Shown here one piece after another: positions 21,737 through 33,667 of a stretch of DNA of 64,000 nucleotides (position 1 is its first letter; each line of letters starts with the position of its first letter). The position numbers were made by a program, and so were the translations under genes. The notes below the pieces were generated by a model. That model had not been told where the DNA came from. It saw nothing but the letters and a program-made list of their open reading frames with translations, and did not search any database. This stretch comes from Macrosoma leucophasiata (taxonomy: Eukaryota > Arthropoda > Insecta > Lepidoptera > Hedylidae), in the NCBI GenBank assembly GCA_036365455.1, contig JAWQUS010000010.1:15322501-15386500 (forward strand), read 5' to 3'.

Positions 21737-22352
21737 GAGTGAGCTTAACGAGGACATTCGACATGATCGTCGTCTTGTCCATGTTCATTTTAAGGCCCAC
21801 TCGTTGGGAGGCCATTAAGCATTGTGCCGAGATCTTCCAGGGTCTCAGCCATGACTACGATATCATCCGCAAATCGGAGGTGGGAGATGTACTCGCCATT
21901 AATGTTCATGCCTTGTCCGTTCCAGTCCAAAAGCCTGAAGACATCTTCCAATGCAGCGGTGAACAGTTTCGGAGATATCACATCTCCCTGTCCCACACCT
22001 CGCTGCAGTTGGATAGGTTTCGAGTTCTGGTCCTGAAGGCGAACCGACATAGAGGCGTTTTCTTATAAGCTCCTTAGCACCTCGATGTATCGGTAGTCAA
22101 CTTGGCACCTCTGGAGTGACTGTAGTACAGCGCATATCTCGACCGAATCGAAGGCTGTCTCATAGTCTACAAACGGTAGAGTAGAGTAGACATAAGGGCT
22201 GGTTATACTCTTAAGTCTTCTGTATAACCTGCCGCAGCGTTTGTATGTGGTCTATAGTGCAAAAAACTTTACGGAACCCGGCTTGTTCGGGAGGCTGGAA
22301 GTCGTCGAGTTTGCGAGATAGACGGTTCGTAATCACTCTCGACAGCTCAACA
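21737..22352 (-). pseudogene. LINE reverse transcriptase fragment, RTE-like
   Basis: Read on the - strand: LSRVITNRLSRKLDDF (near 22340), PPEQAGFRK, then a YETAFDSVE block near 22165, then QLQRGVGQGDVISPKLFTAA and the active-site RFADDIVVM (about 21890), ending near MNMDKTTIMSNV. At least two frame changes occur (near 22160-22280 and 21815). It lacks endonuclease and 3' end. It differs clearly from the LINE at 8365-9850, so two lineages are present. Confidence 0.8.
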
Positions 22353-23095
22353 GCTTATAGACGTCTTGACGGGTTAACATCCATGTAAACTACATGCTTG
22401 TATGACACCTGCGTTAGTACATATAAAAACCTAGACCTGCTGTATCTACTAGGTAAAATTGATCTTACCATCTTGAACTCGATACTTCCTAACATTTTTG
22501 GTGTAGTGCTGTGTTAGGATAGCACTTACTAGAGTTAACAAGAAAATAGGTAACATCAAACACGCCAATTCGAATGCCTCAAATCTTTATTGTCCGCCAA
22601 TTAATCGGAATAAAAATTCTATCTTATAATCTTATAACCTTCGTAGGTACTGCCGACTAATGGGAAAACATCACATCTAACAAAAAGGCTTAATCCGATG
22701 CTAGCTGGCTAGATAAATTATTACTAGAACTTACATTAGCCTGGCAAATGACACTTTGGATAATATATGTTGTTTTCTTCGCAAGCATTTTCTAACTGCA
22801 TGCTGACCAAACAAATTCAAGTTTTGTCAACATTCCGTTGAAAATTCATTTTGTTTCATTTGGTTTTCAATTTTGCATTCTTTTTTCTATAAATGAGGTA
22901 GGTAGGTACGAACTTAATGCAACATTATTAATTTCTTATGTTATTTCGTTATTTTATATGAATAGGTAACTAATTACTTATCTAATGGATATTTATCTGC
23001 TCATTGATATCCGTAGGTATGCGAAGAATTGCTATTGTTACTCATATTCAAATACTACATCAGAATCCTCAGCTCTTTGAATTAATAAGGTAGTT
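22353..23095. other. Intergenic, nothing recognised
   Basis: AT-rich, with no supported gene or repeat. Confidence 0.45.
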
Positions 23096-23129
23096 AGATA
23101 ACTACGTCTTACACTGGATACGGAAATAA

Positions 23130-23290
23130 AAGAACGACGCTCCATGAACTAAATCGCCAGAGAAATGAGCTATTGAGATACAGAACTTCAATAAATCGTG
23201 GAATTGGTTATTGGACGTTGGAATACAACGGACGGATGATGAAACAAAAGAGTTTATCAACAAAGGTTCTTTCGCTAACGCTCACACTAT
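23130..23290 (+). repeat. Diverged duplicate, left copy
   Basis: Shares, in order, TAAATCGCC-GAGAAATGA, CTATTGAGAT, CTTCAATAAATCGTGGAA, GGACGTTGGAA-TACAACGG and GATGAAACAAA with 23735-23870. It has no open frame across both copies. Confidence 0.75.
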
Positions 23291-23734
23291 ACAGTACCCG
23301 TCAAGTCAGATAGGCCAACGTAGGCCAAATCTATTACTACAAATTAATATCACATATAGCTAGCAGCGTGTGACCGACGCTCGCTCTGAGCGAGTGCTTG
23401 AAACTATACCTACAATAATGACATAGGTACCTTGGTAATAAAGGTAGGTATTATGATCCCAAATCAGTCGAATGCTTAATTAAAATATTAGCATGCACCT
23501 CCAAAGAAACAAAGATGCTTAAACCGCAAATAAAAGAGGTAAGTAGTTATCTAGTTAATTATTTGTACATACATATACATTTGTAGCTAGGTATATATAT
23601 ACCTATATGCTACACTATATCTATTGATGACTAAAGTAATCAAACAATTAATACCCATTAAAATGGAATAGACAAACAACCTCTAATACCTATCAGTTAT
23701 ATCTAAATAAATACGAATGTAAGTCAAAGATCAA

Positions 23735-23880
23735 CGATTCTATGAAGTAAATCGCCGGAGAAATGATCTATTGAGATGTTCACCTTCAATAAATCGTGGA
23801 AATGGACGTTGGAAATACAACGGGCGGGTGATGAAACAAAGGAACTAATCAACACCCTTTGGGCCACACTCGAACCACCC
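23735..23880 (+). repeat. Diverged duplicate, right copy
   Basis: Partner of 23130-23290, same orientation, about 0.6 kb apart, with small indels. It is either a local segmental duplication or two insertions of one element. Confidence 0.75.
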
Positions 23881-24129
23881 TCTCGGTCAAGCCACTCGGT
23901 CCAAACCGAAAGCTCTTTGTATGCGAAACCATATCAGATATTGTGTTTGTAACTCACCATGATGAACTTGTGTTTGGTGATTTATCATTTGTTTCGCAGT
24001 CTAGTTGAAATACAGATCTTAGAAGTCCTACTTTCTTACAATTGAAAAGAAACTAATGACACGATTTGATACTCGCAAAGACTAAATAACTAATCTGAAT
24101 AGATATAGGTAGGTATTCAACGTACATTT

Positions 24130-24320
24130 TTATAGCCATAAAAGTGGCAAACAAGCGTATATGCTCATATTGATGGGAAGTGAAATATGTGTACCTATCT
24201 ACTGTAGCGTATTCTTTAAATATAAAAACGAGATTTCAATGTAGATGAGAGATGCGTCGCCCCGTAAGGCTTGTTATGTCTCTCTGCCGGAAATTACTGA
24301 GCCATACTATTGATATTTTT
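24130..24320 (+). repeat. Dispersed repeat F1, decayed copy
   Basis: AAAGTGGCAAACAAGCG start and TTATGTCTCTCTGCCGGAAA are recognisable; much is lost. It is followed directly by another F1 copy. Confidence 0.55.
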
Positions 24321-24324
24321 TTAT

Positions 24325-24525
24325 GTAACGAAGGTGGAAAATACGCATGTAGTTCACATAAGTATTAAGGGATAACTGCAACCTATAGACATCTATATAA
24401 AATGCAGATGCATTGCCACTCCTGACACATTAGTTGTTATGTCTCTGTGGCAGTCTTTACGGCGCCATACATTACCATCTAACCAATAGAGCTGAACACT
24501 ACCATTTGGCGACAGAAAAATATTC
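24325..24525 (+). repeat. Dispersed repeat F1, truncated copy
   Basis: ATGTAGTTCACATAAGTATTAAGG, split here as ATGTAGTTCACATAAG and the following bases, leads to ATGCAGATGCATTGCCACTC and GAACACTACCATTTGGCG. It is 3' truncated. Confidence 0.6.
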
Positions 24526-24529
24526 ATTA

Positions 24530-25595
24530 TTCGATATCCAGGACGTGTGGACAAATCAAGGGTCAACTCTTGCTTACCCAGTCTTAGAACAAGTTCGCGT
24601 AAAGTGTCCTCGAAGCAATGTTCTCCATCACCCCGATAATGTATCCTCATATTCCGCTAAAGTAACGCAAGTGTATTTGAAGGTTATCAATGTGGACCTC
24701 GCATCCTATATGACTTTTTCTTATTTCCAAAAATTAAAGGCATAAAATAAAATAATCATTAATTACGAAGAGAGCTGATATAGTATACTTTAAAAATAAA
24801 TATTTTGTATATTTGGTCACAATTATCAGAATACCTACTGACTACTGAAACTTTCGGTTAGTACATTAGAGAAGATAATATTAGGAAGAACTTTATACTG
24901 TTCTGTAGGAGGAACAACTTGGTTCAGTTTTTAAAATGAATTGCCATTTGGCGTCTGTACGCAATAGGTAATATCATTCTGACGTTTTACGTATCAACTC
25001 GTTTATAGGCAGTTGAACATTTTCTACTGCAGGTAAGCTCTCAGAAAATTATGATCCTAAGTACGCGCCTTTATATAAGATGTTTAGTAATGCCCGTTGC
25101 AAGTCACGGTCACGGGGGAATCGCACGTAGCGTAACTCAACTTTCGTGTAACACTTGATTTTACTCGTCATAGAATTTTACGAGGAGTAGAATTATGGAG
25201 TGAACTATAAAAATGTCTCTAAATTCTTTCCTTATATTCATAAAACAAAAACACAAATAAAAGATAAGGATTATAAATATCTGTCAGTCCAGTTACATAT
25301 TAACATAATAGAAAATATGTCGATAAATAATTTTCATGGGTCGACAATTTTTCGCAGTGTATCAGGATATTGTCGAGTCGCACTCTATTCTTATTAACAT
25401 TCGTATGTATTATTCGTATATACCAACAGAAGGTATTATTATATGGTTTTCTATCACAGTTACACCTACCTGCAACTTGACGGACATGGCGTGAAGATAC
25501 AAACATACTATACATATAAAGGTACACAACTTAACGGGGTCGTAGAATATTAATAGTTAGTAAGAAAAGAGCGTAACCTCGTTACGAATGTGTTA
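24530..25595. other. Intergenic, nothing recognised
   Basis: No gene or repeat that I can support. Confidence 0.45.
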
Positions 25596-25609
25596 CAATC
25601 TTGTTTATG

Positions 25610-25800
25610 GGCCTTAAAACGTATCTTTAAGTTTGCCACAAACGCCTTGTCTTACGCACGATTCACTAAACTTAATGCTCTGTTGCGGTACACTGTCTTC
25701 TAAGTGCGGTTAACCCGAGAATGTGGGCCAGTGTAACACTCCCCTACATAACTGACAGGCAATAACCACATTTTCTGCAATTACAACCAGCGGGAGATTA
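25610..25800. promoter_or_regulatory. Candidate enhancer with clustered Runt-type words
   Basis: Repeat-poor, GC-balanced block. GTGCGGTTAA (reverse AACCGCA) and ATAACCACAT (AACCACA) fit the Runt consensus RACCRCA; GTTGCGGTAC is one base off. Regulatory role is only inferred. Confidence 0.25.
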
Positions 25801-26194
25801 GACTCACGCCTTGCGAGCTGTTGGAGTAAACTTCACATGGAATGTTTGTACCAATTTTTCCTACTTGCAAAAGTTATTTTCAGAGATTTCTATCTTTCTT
25901 GGTGTCGTTTATTGATAGGTGTTAGTTGATTCTGTACCTAATCACAAATTATAAAATATTTGGTAACTAGACATTAATTTTGACGGGAAAATGTTATGCG
26001 GTTCAAAATTAAATACTCAACAGTTTTATATCAGTTTAAGTTGTACTTATAAAATTATTCGCACCAAGAAGTTTTATTTCACCATTGCATATCCTTCTAT
26101 TTCTTTTAACGATACTATACTTTTAACGAAAATAACATTAATCCTATGATAAACTTAATTGGCGATCAAAATCGTTGTATACAACGTGTAACAG

Positions 26195-26450
26195 ACTAAA
26201 CGCACACACAACACAAACACCCAGACCCAAAACAAATATTTTTACGAACCGGTTAGTCCAGCGGTGTGAGATGACCGTTTGATTCGAAGGGTAGCGGGTT
26301 CGATCCCCGCACCGGGACCAATATTTGTATGGCCTCGGGTCTGGGTGTTTGTGTATGTGTTGTATGTGTACAACGGCACCCACGACACAGGATTGTACCT
26401 ACTGTGGGGCTGTGTGTGTGAGCGTATTAAAAAAATATACATAGGTGAAG
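26195..26450 (+). repeat. tRNA-derived SINE 'GTCCAGCGG' with inverted partial copy
   Basis: Sense copy from about 26250: A-box-like TAGTCCAGCGG, B box GGTTCGATCCC, then GGGACCAATATTTG and GGGTCTGGGTGTTTG. Just upstream, 26205-26245 (CAAACACCCAGACCCAAAAC) is the tail of the same SINE in reverse, so two copies meet head to head. Confidence 0.7.
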
Positions 26451-26454
26451 AATA

Positions 26455-27515
26455 TGCCACCGAACGGGATCGAACTTGACCCTTGAATCAGCAGTGGTTA
26501 CAAGACGGGTGGTCTTGTTATCGAGGGGACAGATAGGCTCGGGAAAAGAGGGTCATCTCCAGACTCGCACTGACGACATAGAGCTGCGCTGCTACGGGCT
26601 ACGAGCGATTGGCTACGGAGATACACGCCGTCGAAGAATGAATAAAATTTTATGCGGTTGTCTCACACCGCTGTACCAAATGGATCATCAAATGCCCTTC
26701 AGGAAATACTAGAAAAACAACTTCGTCATGCGTGGTTTGATGCGTCCAAATTCTCCTGAAAAAGATCGGGTTATTTCTATAACCAACGATTTTTCATTTA
26801 ATTGAACAAACAGAACTGTTCCTTACTGTCTTACCTTTTTACTAAACAGATACAAAAATATTTTAGAACCACAACAAAAATCATTCTACATTTCTGTTTC
26901 TTTAATGTTTTTCAAAAGTATTTATTTTCCGTGCACGCCAACAAAGAAATCATACTGATTCCTAAAAAAGTTTTTAATTTAATAAACGCTTTACGGTTTG
27001 TGTTTCACATTGAGGTCTCTATACATTGTAAGTGCCGTTAAGCACATCACTCACAAGCGCCTGAACCCAAAATATTAATACGTAAATACACGTAGGCGTT
27101 AACCAGAAACCTGGTCAAATTATGGGATGTTTTTCTTCAAATATACAAATACATACCATGAGAAAAATATATTATGCTTAGTTTAATTAACGCCGATAGA
27201 TGTTAAGGATATAACAAGGATGGTAGGTATATAACAAGGACGTTCTCCATTTTGTTTATATCTTTGTTTATTTTTCTTTCACCGCCCTTTCCATATGAAT
27301 ATCATTAACTGCCATAGCGTTCCTCTGTAAATTATATAATAAGGATATATGTATAGGTACATAGTGATCATAAGGAGAATTGTTCTTATAAATAATTCAT
27401 ACAAGATGAGTCCACAAACCTTTGTAACGTTGTATACACGTACTACGCCGTATCACTTGTATGGATTGTTACCATGAGTGAAGTATTAAATACTTAATAT
27501 GCCCACAAAAATCGG
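26455..27515. other. Intergenic, mostly unassigned
   Basis: A phrase near 26660 (GTCTCACACCGCTG) is a reverse scrap of the SINE head. The rest shows no gene or repeat I can support. Confidence 0.4.
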
Positions 27516-27519
27516 ACGT

Positions 27520-28500
27520 AAGTTACCTTAACGCGGTTTCACGTACGCGACACCGGCGCATCGGCATCGCAATAAGGCCTGCTGCGCTCGGCCGGTCGTT
27601 ATCGCGCTGTGGTGTCTGAGGTGGGGATGACGCACCACTCCCGGTGACTCCCGGCTCCCGGCGATCGACGCGCCACCGCACAATTGCGTTATAATTCTTT
27701 GATTCCATATGTCTCTCGTCAGCACGGAGTCCAATTTGAACCCCGGACCTTTGTCAGGCTTGCGCGGGGACATGGGGGGTCCAACACGTAGAGGCCCTTT
27801 CGAGAATTTTGATCTACTTTGTAATGGGTTATATTCGGCGGGACCTCTCTCTGACTGCATCAATAGTTAATACAGACACAGACAGACCCCGCAGAATATA
27901 ATGGGACTATTGTAATGAAAAGTGATTTGCCAAACTTTGGGCTATGTGGGTGAACTGGGGGGACTAGCTGGCTGGGCCTATGGAGTGAGATCCGGCACCT
28001 GCCTATATTCAACATCTCACATTATCGAATCCTACTTTAGGCAGGTGGTGACTCGCCTCTCCTTGGTGGGCCCCCCAAACAGCCAACCCGATGGTCGACA
28101 GGGGGCAACACTGTTGAGAGAGGCTGGGGGTGTCGAGAGGTGTGGCCCCGGTTTCACCATCACGAGCGAGTAATCTCGAGCTCGGAGCGGGCTTCCCCGC
28201 TATTATGCCTTTAGACACTTCCACCCCCGAGTGTATGGCTCTTTCAGAAATTTAGACAACAGCCTATTATCTAAATTTCTGCAAATGCCATACCTCTTGC
28301 GCCCCACTCTGACCGGCCAATGAAGGCAAGCCAGAGGTGAGAGACCTGATGCTCTGTCCGGCCGTACCTCTGTGTGGCGGACGAGGCGGAGCCCAGTTCT
28401 CTCGGAGGAACTCGAGATGATGGTAGGGGGTGGTGTCGCTACTCACCAACAGCTCGCCACAAGCTGCTCTGCCCCCTGATTCCATATTATTATTATGATA
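27520..28500. mobile_element. GC-rich retroposon-like block, class unknown
   Basis: Sharp GC rise against flanks. Open frames on both strands reflect composition and match no family I know. The last part (28380-28495, CTCGAGATGATGG, GGTGGTGTCGCTACTCACC, AGCTCGCCACAAGC) has a second copy near 935-1010. With the hairpins and (TTATC)n tail downstream, I read it as the 3' region of a non-LTR retrotransposon in + orientation. Confidence 0.45.
28233..28293. repeat. Two-part hairpin
   Basis: Outer stem GTATGGC/GCCATAC (28233-28239, 28287-28293) and perfect 12-bp inner stem CAGAAATTTAGA/TCTAAATTTCTG (28245-28256, 28270-28281) with a 13-base loop. Confidence 0.7.
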
Positions 28501-28721
28501 TTTAATAAGATGTTTTTTATCTACTTATATTTTATTTACTTTGGTATTCATCTATTTATTATTGTTTGTACCTACTAGTATGTATAACATTTATCGTTTT
28601 ATTAAGTATGTTATTTTAATGGCTTATTATCTGTTTTATATCCGTATGTATGTACCTTGTATAAGTATTAGTACAATTATCCTTTATTATAAATTTGACA
28701 TCCGTGGTTCACTCACTAAGG

Positions 28722-28786
28722 GTCCTGTTGAAAACCAGCGTCAGGTACCTTTTATATGAAGGTACCTGACATTTGCTGAACAGGAC
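28722..28786. repeat. Nested hairpin before a retroposon tail
   Basis: Outer stem GTCCTGTT/AACAGGAC (28722-28729, 28779-28786) encloses a perfect 12-bp stem GTCAGGTACCTT/AAGGTACCTGAC (28740-28751, 28759-28770). It lies 140 bases before the (TTATC)n tail, so it may be a 3' UTR structure recognised by the element's own reverse transcriptase. Confidence 0.65.
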
Positions 28787-28923
28787 ACCTTTTTGGCAGC
28801 CGTGAGACACATATTACGTGTATAGGTATGTATTAATTTTTAGAAAATGTGTTGTCTTTTCTCTGTTACCTGTTACGTTTATGTCTGTTTTATGTGTCTC
28901 GTTGTGTGTCAAATAAATGTTTC

Positions 28924-28946
28924 TTATCTTATCTTATCTTATCTTA
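28924..28946 (+). repeat. (TTATC)n microsatellite tail of a retroposon
   Basis: Four to five TTATC units right after CAAATAAATGTTTC. Simple-repeat tails of this kind end some lepidopteran non-LTR elements. Confidence 0.7.
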
Positions 28947-28949
28947 AAA

Positions 28950-29690
28950 CGTTGTTGATAGTAGTGAGAAAATCTAGGCTTTTAATAATTCACGATATAC
29001 CTAGCATGTTAATTAGTAGCTTTACTAACAGAGACGGCTGTACACAAACGGTGGCTTACTTTTCCACTTTTAGTTCTTAAGTAGTTCCACTAAGTTGCAA
29101 GTGAAAGCAAAATTAATTTGCGTTTTTTTTTATGACATTAGGTGTTTTCATGGTGTTTCTTTCTAACTAACATTGTAATTTAATATTTATCTCTATTTTA
29201 TTTAGCTTTCCGTAAAAGGCATCATAATATTATTATTTACTTAGAAAAATAATTCCAGTCCTAAAAAATATTTGCATGTAACAACCTAAAGTTCGTACTA
29301 GTAAACATGGCGTGTGTCACGAATGATTTCCTCCGAGAAACGGTCATCGATTTTCACAGAAATTGACTATTGACTGGGGTTATAATGTATACAGAGTTCA
29401 GAGCGAGTCGTTACAAAGCGATTGTTGCAAAACCAGTACAATTTGAGCTGTGTCGTTCTCCTAAATACCCCATCGTGCGCTATGCAACTTGAATTTATGA
29501 GTTTCAAAAGATATCTTTTGTTTGAATGTGGTTCATTCTTTCTTATGTACAACGAGATTGCAACTATAAAACGATGAGCTACAGCTTTATACACGAAAGT
29601 TTTTAGTCACATTGTAGGTACATCAATTCATAACGTACAACACACTAATAGGAATTAATTAAATATAAGTTTTTAAATAACGGACTGACT
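28950..29690. other. Repeat-poor intergenic block
   Basis: 29330-29620 is GC-balanced and shows no repeat family seen elsewhere in the window. No coding evidence. Confidence 0.35.
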
Positions 29691-29694
29691 TAAC

Positions 29695-29780
29695 TGTGTC
29701 ACTCGCTAAAAGCAAACAGAACAACACTCAATGAAACGGCACGCGAACCACAAACACTCAATTTTGACGCGAGATTTTTT
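29695..29780 (+). repeat. Left member of a direct repeat flanking a Helitron
   Basis: GTCACTCGCTAAAAGCAAAC, ACAACACTCAATGAAACGGC and ACGCG-ACCACAAACACTCAA match 32772-32850 at roughly 85 percent. Confidence 0.75.
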
Positions 29781-31109
29781 CCGTCGACAATATTTCGACT
29801 ATCTACATAGAATGCAAACTCCGGGGGTTACATTCGATTCCATTCATCATTCTCAAAATTAAGGAGATTCACAAATGGTTATAATCGTTTTCTTGTGTAT
29901 GTTCACGGGTTAGTTTGAGGTGTAAAAACATAGAGAAAATCTCCGAGATAATTCCCTATAGATACCTAAAATGAAGAAAATGCATCAAACACAGTCAGTT
30001 TTCGATGTGAAATAAATTATTGTAGATATTTTATTTATTTAACGACTAGCAGCTGCCCGCAACGTCGTCTGCGTGAAGGCTCTACAGCACCAAACATACC
30101 TAAGATACCATACATTATACACATACATAGCATAATAAGCAACTCACTTTTAAAATAGTATAAATTAAAAGTATAAGTTTTTTTGCAAGCGAAGCAAGTG
30201 AAGGCAGTCATATGGGAATCCTGCTGAGTTCAGTCATAAGATGTGACTGAAGGAAATAGACAAAATAATGCAGGAATATATTCCCGGACACCAAAGAGTA
30301 AAAATACGTACAAAGGTATCAAACCTTACAACACTTTCCTATAAACTACGTTGGTAGTTATTCTGCCAGGAGCCAAAATGTAAAGAGAGACAGGACTGGT
30401 AATGCGGTAGCAAGCGACGTACAGTTGCCCGTGTGAGAAGCAACTTGTCTTGTGGTTCACTGAGGTCACCCGCTGACCTGAGTGTCTGCCCCTGCGACTA
30501 ATTCATGGTCATCGCGAAGCAAACATTCAACTGTACGCGCTTGAACAGGAATGTGTAGTTATGCGGTATGAGGGGAATGCGTGGTATAAATACTGCCGGG
30601 TCCCGTTATACAACTTCGGAGGAGATAAGTTCCGAAGAAGCATAATCGAGACACCTACCTTCAGCTTGATGGTATGCGATGGAAGTCCGCTTACTGACAG
30701 GAAGTTCAGAAATACCATGGGATAATGTGTGGCGTCATCTTGCTAGAAGACAGTATTTATGGAGGTATAGACCACTTCATTGCCTATGAATTGCTGCAGC
30801 CTGATCATTTTTGGGCGTCAAAATGGCCGTATTCTGCTGGTGCGGTATACGACTAATGTCCCCGTAGACACCGATAATGAGTTCTTCTCACCTGGATACA
30901 TCTCTGTCGAGAGACTCTAGAAACACCACCTCTCTCTTCTGGCAGAGTGCTTCCGCGAAGACTTAGAAGGACATCCGAAAATTCTTGAGCACGTGCATTG
31001 TCGTCGAGCCGAGCTCTCATATTAATGGTCAAGCGCAGCGTGGGTACGAACTCGTTAAGATCGTTTCAACAAAGTATTCATCTCGTCAGCCCTCGATCCT
31101 CGGAAATCG

Positions 31110-31690
31110 TCAGTGAACAGTAATGTGACACCAGCCACCCAAATGTTCGTTCCTGCGGATGTCCTGCAGAGTTCTGTCCACGGCCTCAACTGCCTTTCTA
31201 TTGGCCATCGTACACTCATCCCATACAATCAGAGAGCAATCCTTGAGCACGTATCCCTGATCACATGACACACCAAAAACCGTCATTTCGGCGCTCTCTA
31301 AATATAAGGAAATTTTAAACATGGCATGTACTGTCTTGCTATCCGGAAGCAGTGTGGCAGCAATTCCTACACGCTACAGCAATAGCAATTTTGCCTTGCC
31401 TCCTGACCTCTGCAAGTATGCCAGTGATAACAAATGTTTTTCCTGTTCCACCAGGAGCGTCCAAAATTCAGGAGAAAAACATTTTACCCTGGTTTTGACC
31501 AACGCTTTCGAGGACGGTATAATAAATTTGTTTTTGCTCTGAAGAGAACCAAGCGACATGGTCATCGGTCGCCCGGATCGTAATTTGTCTCAGCGTTATA
31601 CTCCCAATTTCTACGGTCTTGATGCGGTGATGATTTGGGGAGCTGGTAACCCATATTCGATAGTTCAATCGATGGTGGAAATGACCACAT
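31110..31690 (-). pseudogene. Helitron PIF1-like helicase remnant
   Basis: Reading on the - strand: FSSEQKQIYYTVLESVGQNQ (near 31560), then the region of a GGTGKT-type Walker A (frames broken around 31440-31490), then LIVWDECTMANRKAVEAVD (Walker B with DE, about 31230) and RTLQDIRRN. These are the Helitron helicase motifs in order. At least two frameshifts interrupt the domain. Confidence 0.75.
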
Positions 31691-32237
31691 CCTGAAATGA
31701 ACTAATACAGGTGTTCGGCATGCGTTCATTAGTTACTTCGACTTCGTCTCCAGTAGCACGTGTCTCAAAGCTCGTAGAAAATCTTCAGACAGATGATGGC
31801 GATATTTCTCCGTCACTGACGCTTGCCTCCGCGAGGGTGTAATCCCAGTTTTGGTAACCGTCGAGAAGGTGACGTGCTACGCAGGCTACGCGGGAAGTGG
31901 GATACTCCACGCCATCAAATGTCCTCAGAAAAGTGAAATACGTTGGGCCTCGGACCGTGTAAAGTTACAACCGCAGGAAATAGCTTTCGCCATTATTTGG
32001 ATGCACGGTACCTATAAACCTTACCCAATGCAGTGTCCTTGAAAATTCACCGATATTCATGCAAAATTTGAAGTAAATCCATTAAGATCCACTACTTTTT
32101 GAGTTTAGCTCGCACATACATACAGTCAAACAACAACAGACAAAACAAACGCTATATTTGGCTTCGATATCGATAGTAAATCACACCCCAAATATTCTTT
32201 AAAACAAAAATTCTATGTAGCCTATATGTTGACCGAA

Positions 32238-32296
32238 CCTGTTAGTAATATTTATGCAAATTTTTTTTCAAATTTTGCATGAATATTACTAACAGG
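32238..32296. repeat. 23-bp inverted repeat inside the Helitron
   Basis: Left arm 32238-32260 (CCTGTTAGTAATATTTATGC + AAA) and right arm 32274-32296 pair with a single G-T type mismatch across a 13-base loop. Confidence 0.8.
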
Positions 32297-32764
32297 CGCC
32301 ATTTAGTAGGTACTTTTTTAGTTTAGCCCGGACATACATAGAGACAAACAGACAAAAATTCTGAAAACTGTATTTTTGGCTTCGATTTCTATTGTAGATC
32401 ACGTCCAAAATATTCCTTTAAAAAATATTCAATGTACAGTTTTGACTTTCCTCCGATTTTATTAAATGTAGAGATTCCCGTGGGAATGAGGGATTTTTCC
32501 GCAGTAAAAAGTAGCCTAAATATTGGCCAGGCTTGGTATCTATACACCACAAAAAGTTTCATTCGAATCCGTCCAGTATCTTCGGAGATTAGCCTGGACA
32601 AAGGGACAAACAGACAAACAGACAGACGATAAAATTAAAAATCATTGAAAAGTGTTCTAAGTTTTTCGTAAATATATACAATGTACAGACACGCGGGTTT
32701 TACTGTTTTATTATATGTATAGATTAACACAGTTATTGTTTTCGATACCACACTGGCTGAACCG

Positions 32765-32850
32765 TCATTTGCTAGTCACTCGCTGAAAGCAAACATAACA
32801 ACACTCAGTGAAACGGCACGCGGATCACAATCACTCAAATTCGATGCAAG
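32765..32850 (+). repeat. Right member of the direct repeat flanking the Helitron
   Basis: AGTCACTCGCTGAAAGCAAA, ACAACACTCAGTGAAACGGC and TCACAATCACTCAAATTC match 29700-29780. The Helitron lies between the two. Confidence 0.75.
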
Positions 32851-33175
32851 ATGAGATTTATGTAGAAAACATTCAACAAAGCGGTAAATTAAACAACGCA
32901 CCTTGCGTTGGACAACGCAACGCTTCCCCCGCGACGTTCACTGTCGCTTTCATACACAGTTCTGACTTATCTAATTTGAGAGTAGAATCAATAGTGTATC
33001 TATCATATCTCAATATTTGTGATCTGACACATCCATTAAAATCTTTTATTGATCATAATCTTCACAAAGGCGGAGGATCCCAATCATCAAAATAATTTGA
33101 TCATAATCTTTTTGATGTATCATAATCGTTTTAATTTGTCGTGATTTCAGTATTTTAAAGAGATATTGATCATCA

Positions 33176-33600
33176 TCATTCAGCTGAAAGACGTCCACTG
33201 GATAATAGCCTCTCCCAAAGATTGTGACAAAGAAAGGACCGCTCTCATCCAGCGATTGCTCGCAACCTTCACCAGTTCATCGGTTCACCTCGTGGAGCCT
33301 GCATAAGCGGTCACCATTCCAGAATTCTTCTTACCCAACAGCCGTCACTTTATCGAGCTATATGTTTCAGTTACTTTGGTTCTGATGCGGGTCTTTTCAT
33401 ATACGATTCGATCTCGAAAAGAAACTCCGAGCATAGCTCACTCCATTAATCTCTGCGTGATTTTTAGCCTTTTTAAGGAGGCCCATAGCCACCGACCACG
33501 TTTCAGTTGCGTATGTCATCACTGGCAACATACATTGGTCAAATACTTTCCTCATTAGACACGGTAAATTGGACGAGAAGATGTATTGTGGCTTTCCGAA
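33176..33600 (-). pseudogene. RTE-like LINE C-terminal fragment
   Basis: - strand reading gives VFDQCMLPVMTYATETWSVA and GVSYARSFFSRSNRI, the region downstream of RT that is better preserved at 42984-43379. It ends near the LINE 3' phrase GACGTCCACTGG. Truncated, with several stops. Confidence 0.7.
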
Positions 33601-33667
33601 CACTGGCCACATAGTGGCATAGTGGCGTTTTTCGGTTTTCGTATCGGTACTTAACTTAGCACTTTCG

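Larger units (their letters stand above)
30046..32723 (-). mobile_element. Decayed Helitron, 2.7 kb, with helicase remnants
   Basis: On the - strand it starts TCTATACATATAATAAAACA at 32723 after an A and ends GACGTTGCGGGCAGCTGCTAG at 30046 (last 15 bases CGGGCAGCTGCTAG) before a T. Helicase remnants lie inside; no replication-initiator (HUH) part is recognisable. It is longer than the 0.2-0.6-kb Helitrons nearby, so it derives from a coding element by decay and deletion. Confidence 0.75.

Noticed and set aside
23130..23880. Paired LTRs of a retrotransposon
   Set aside because: The pair is too close, lacks TG...CA ends and has no primer site or coding sequence between.
28500..28760. 72-codon hydrophobic open frame as a membrane peptide gene
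   Set aside because: It is AT-rich retroposon 3' sequence running into the hairpin region.
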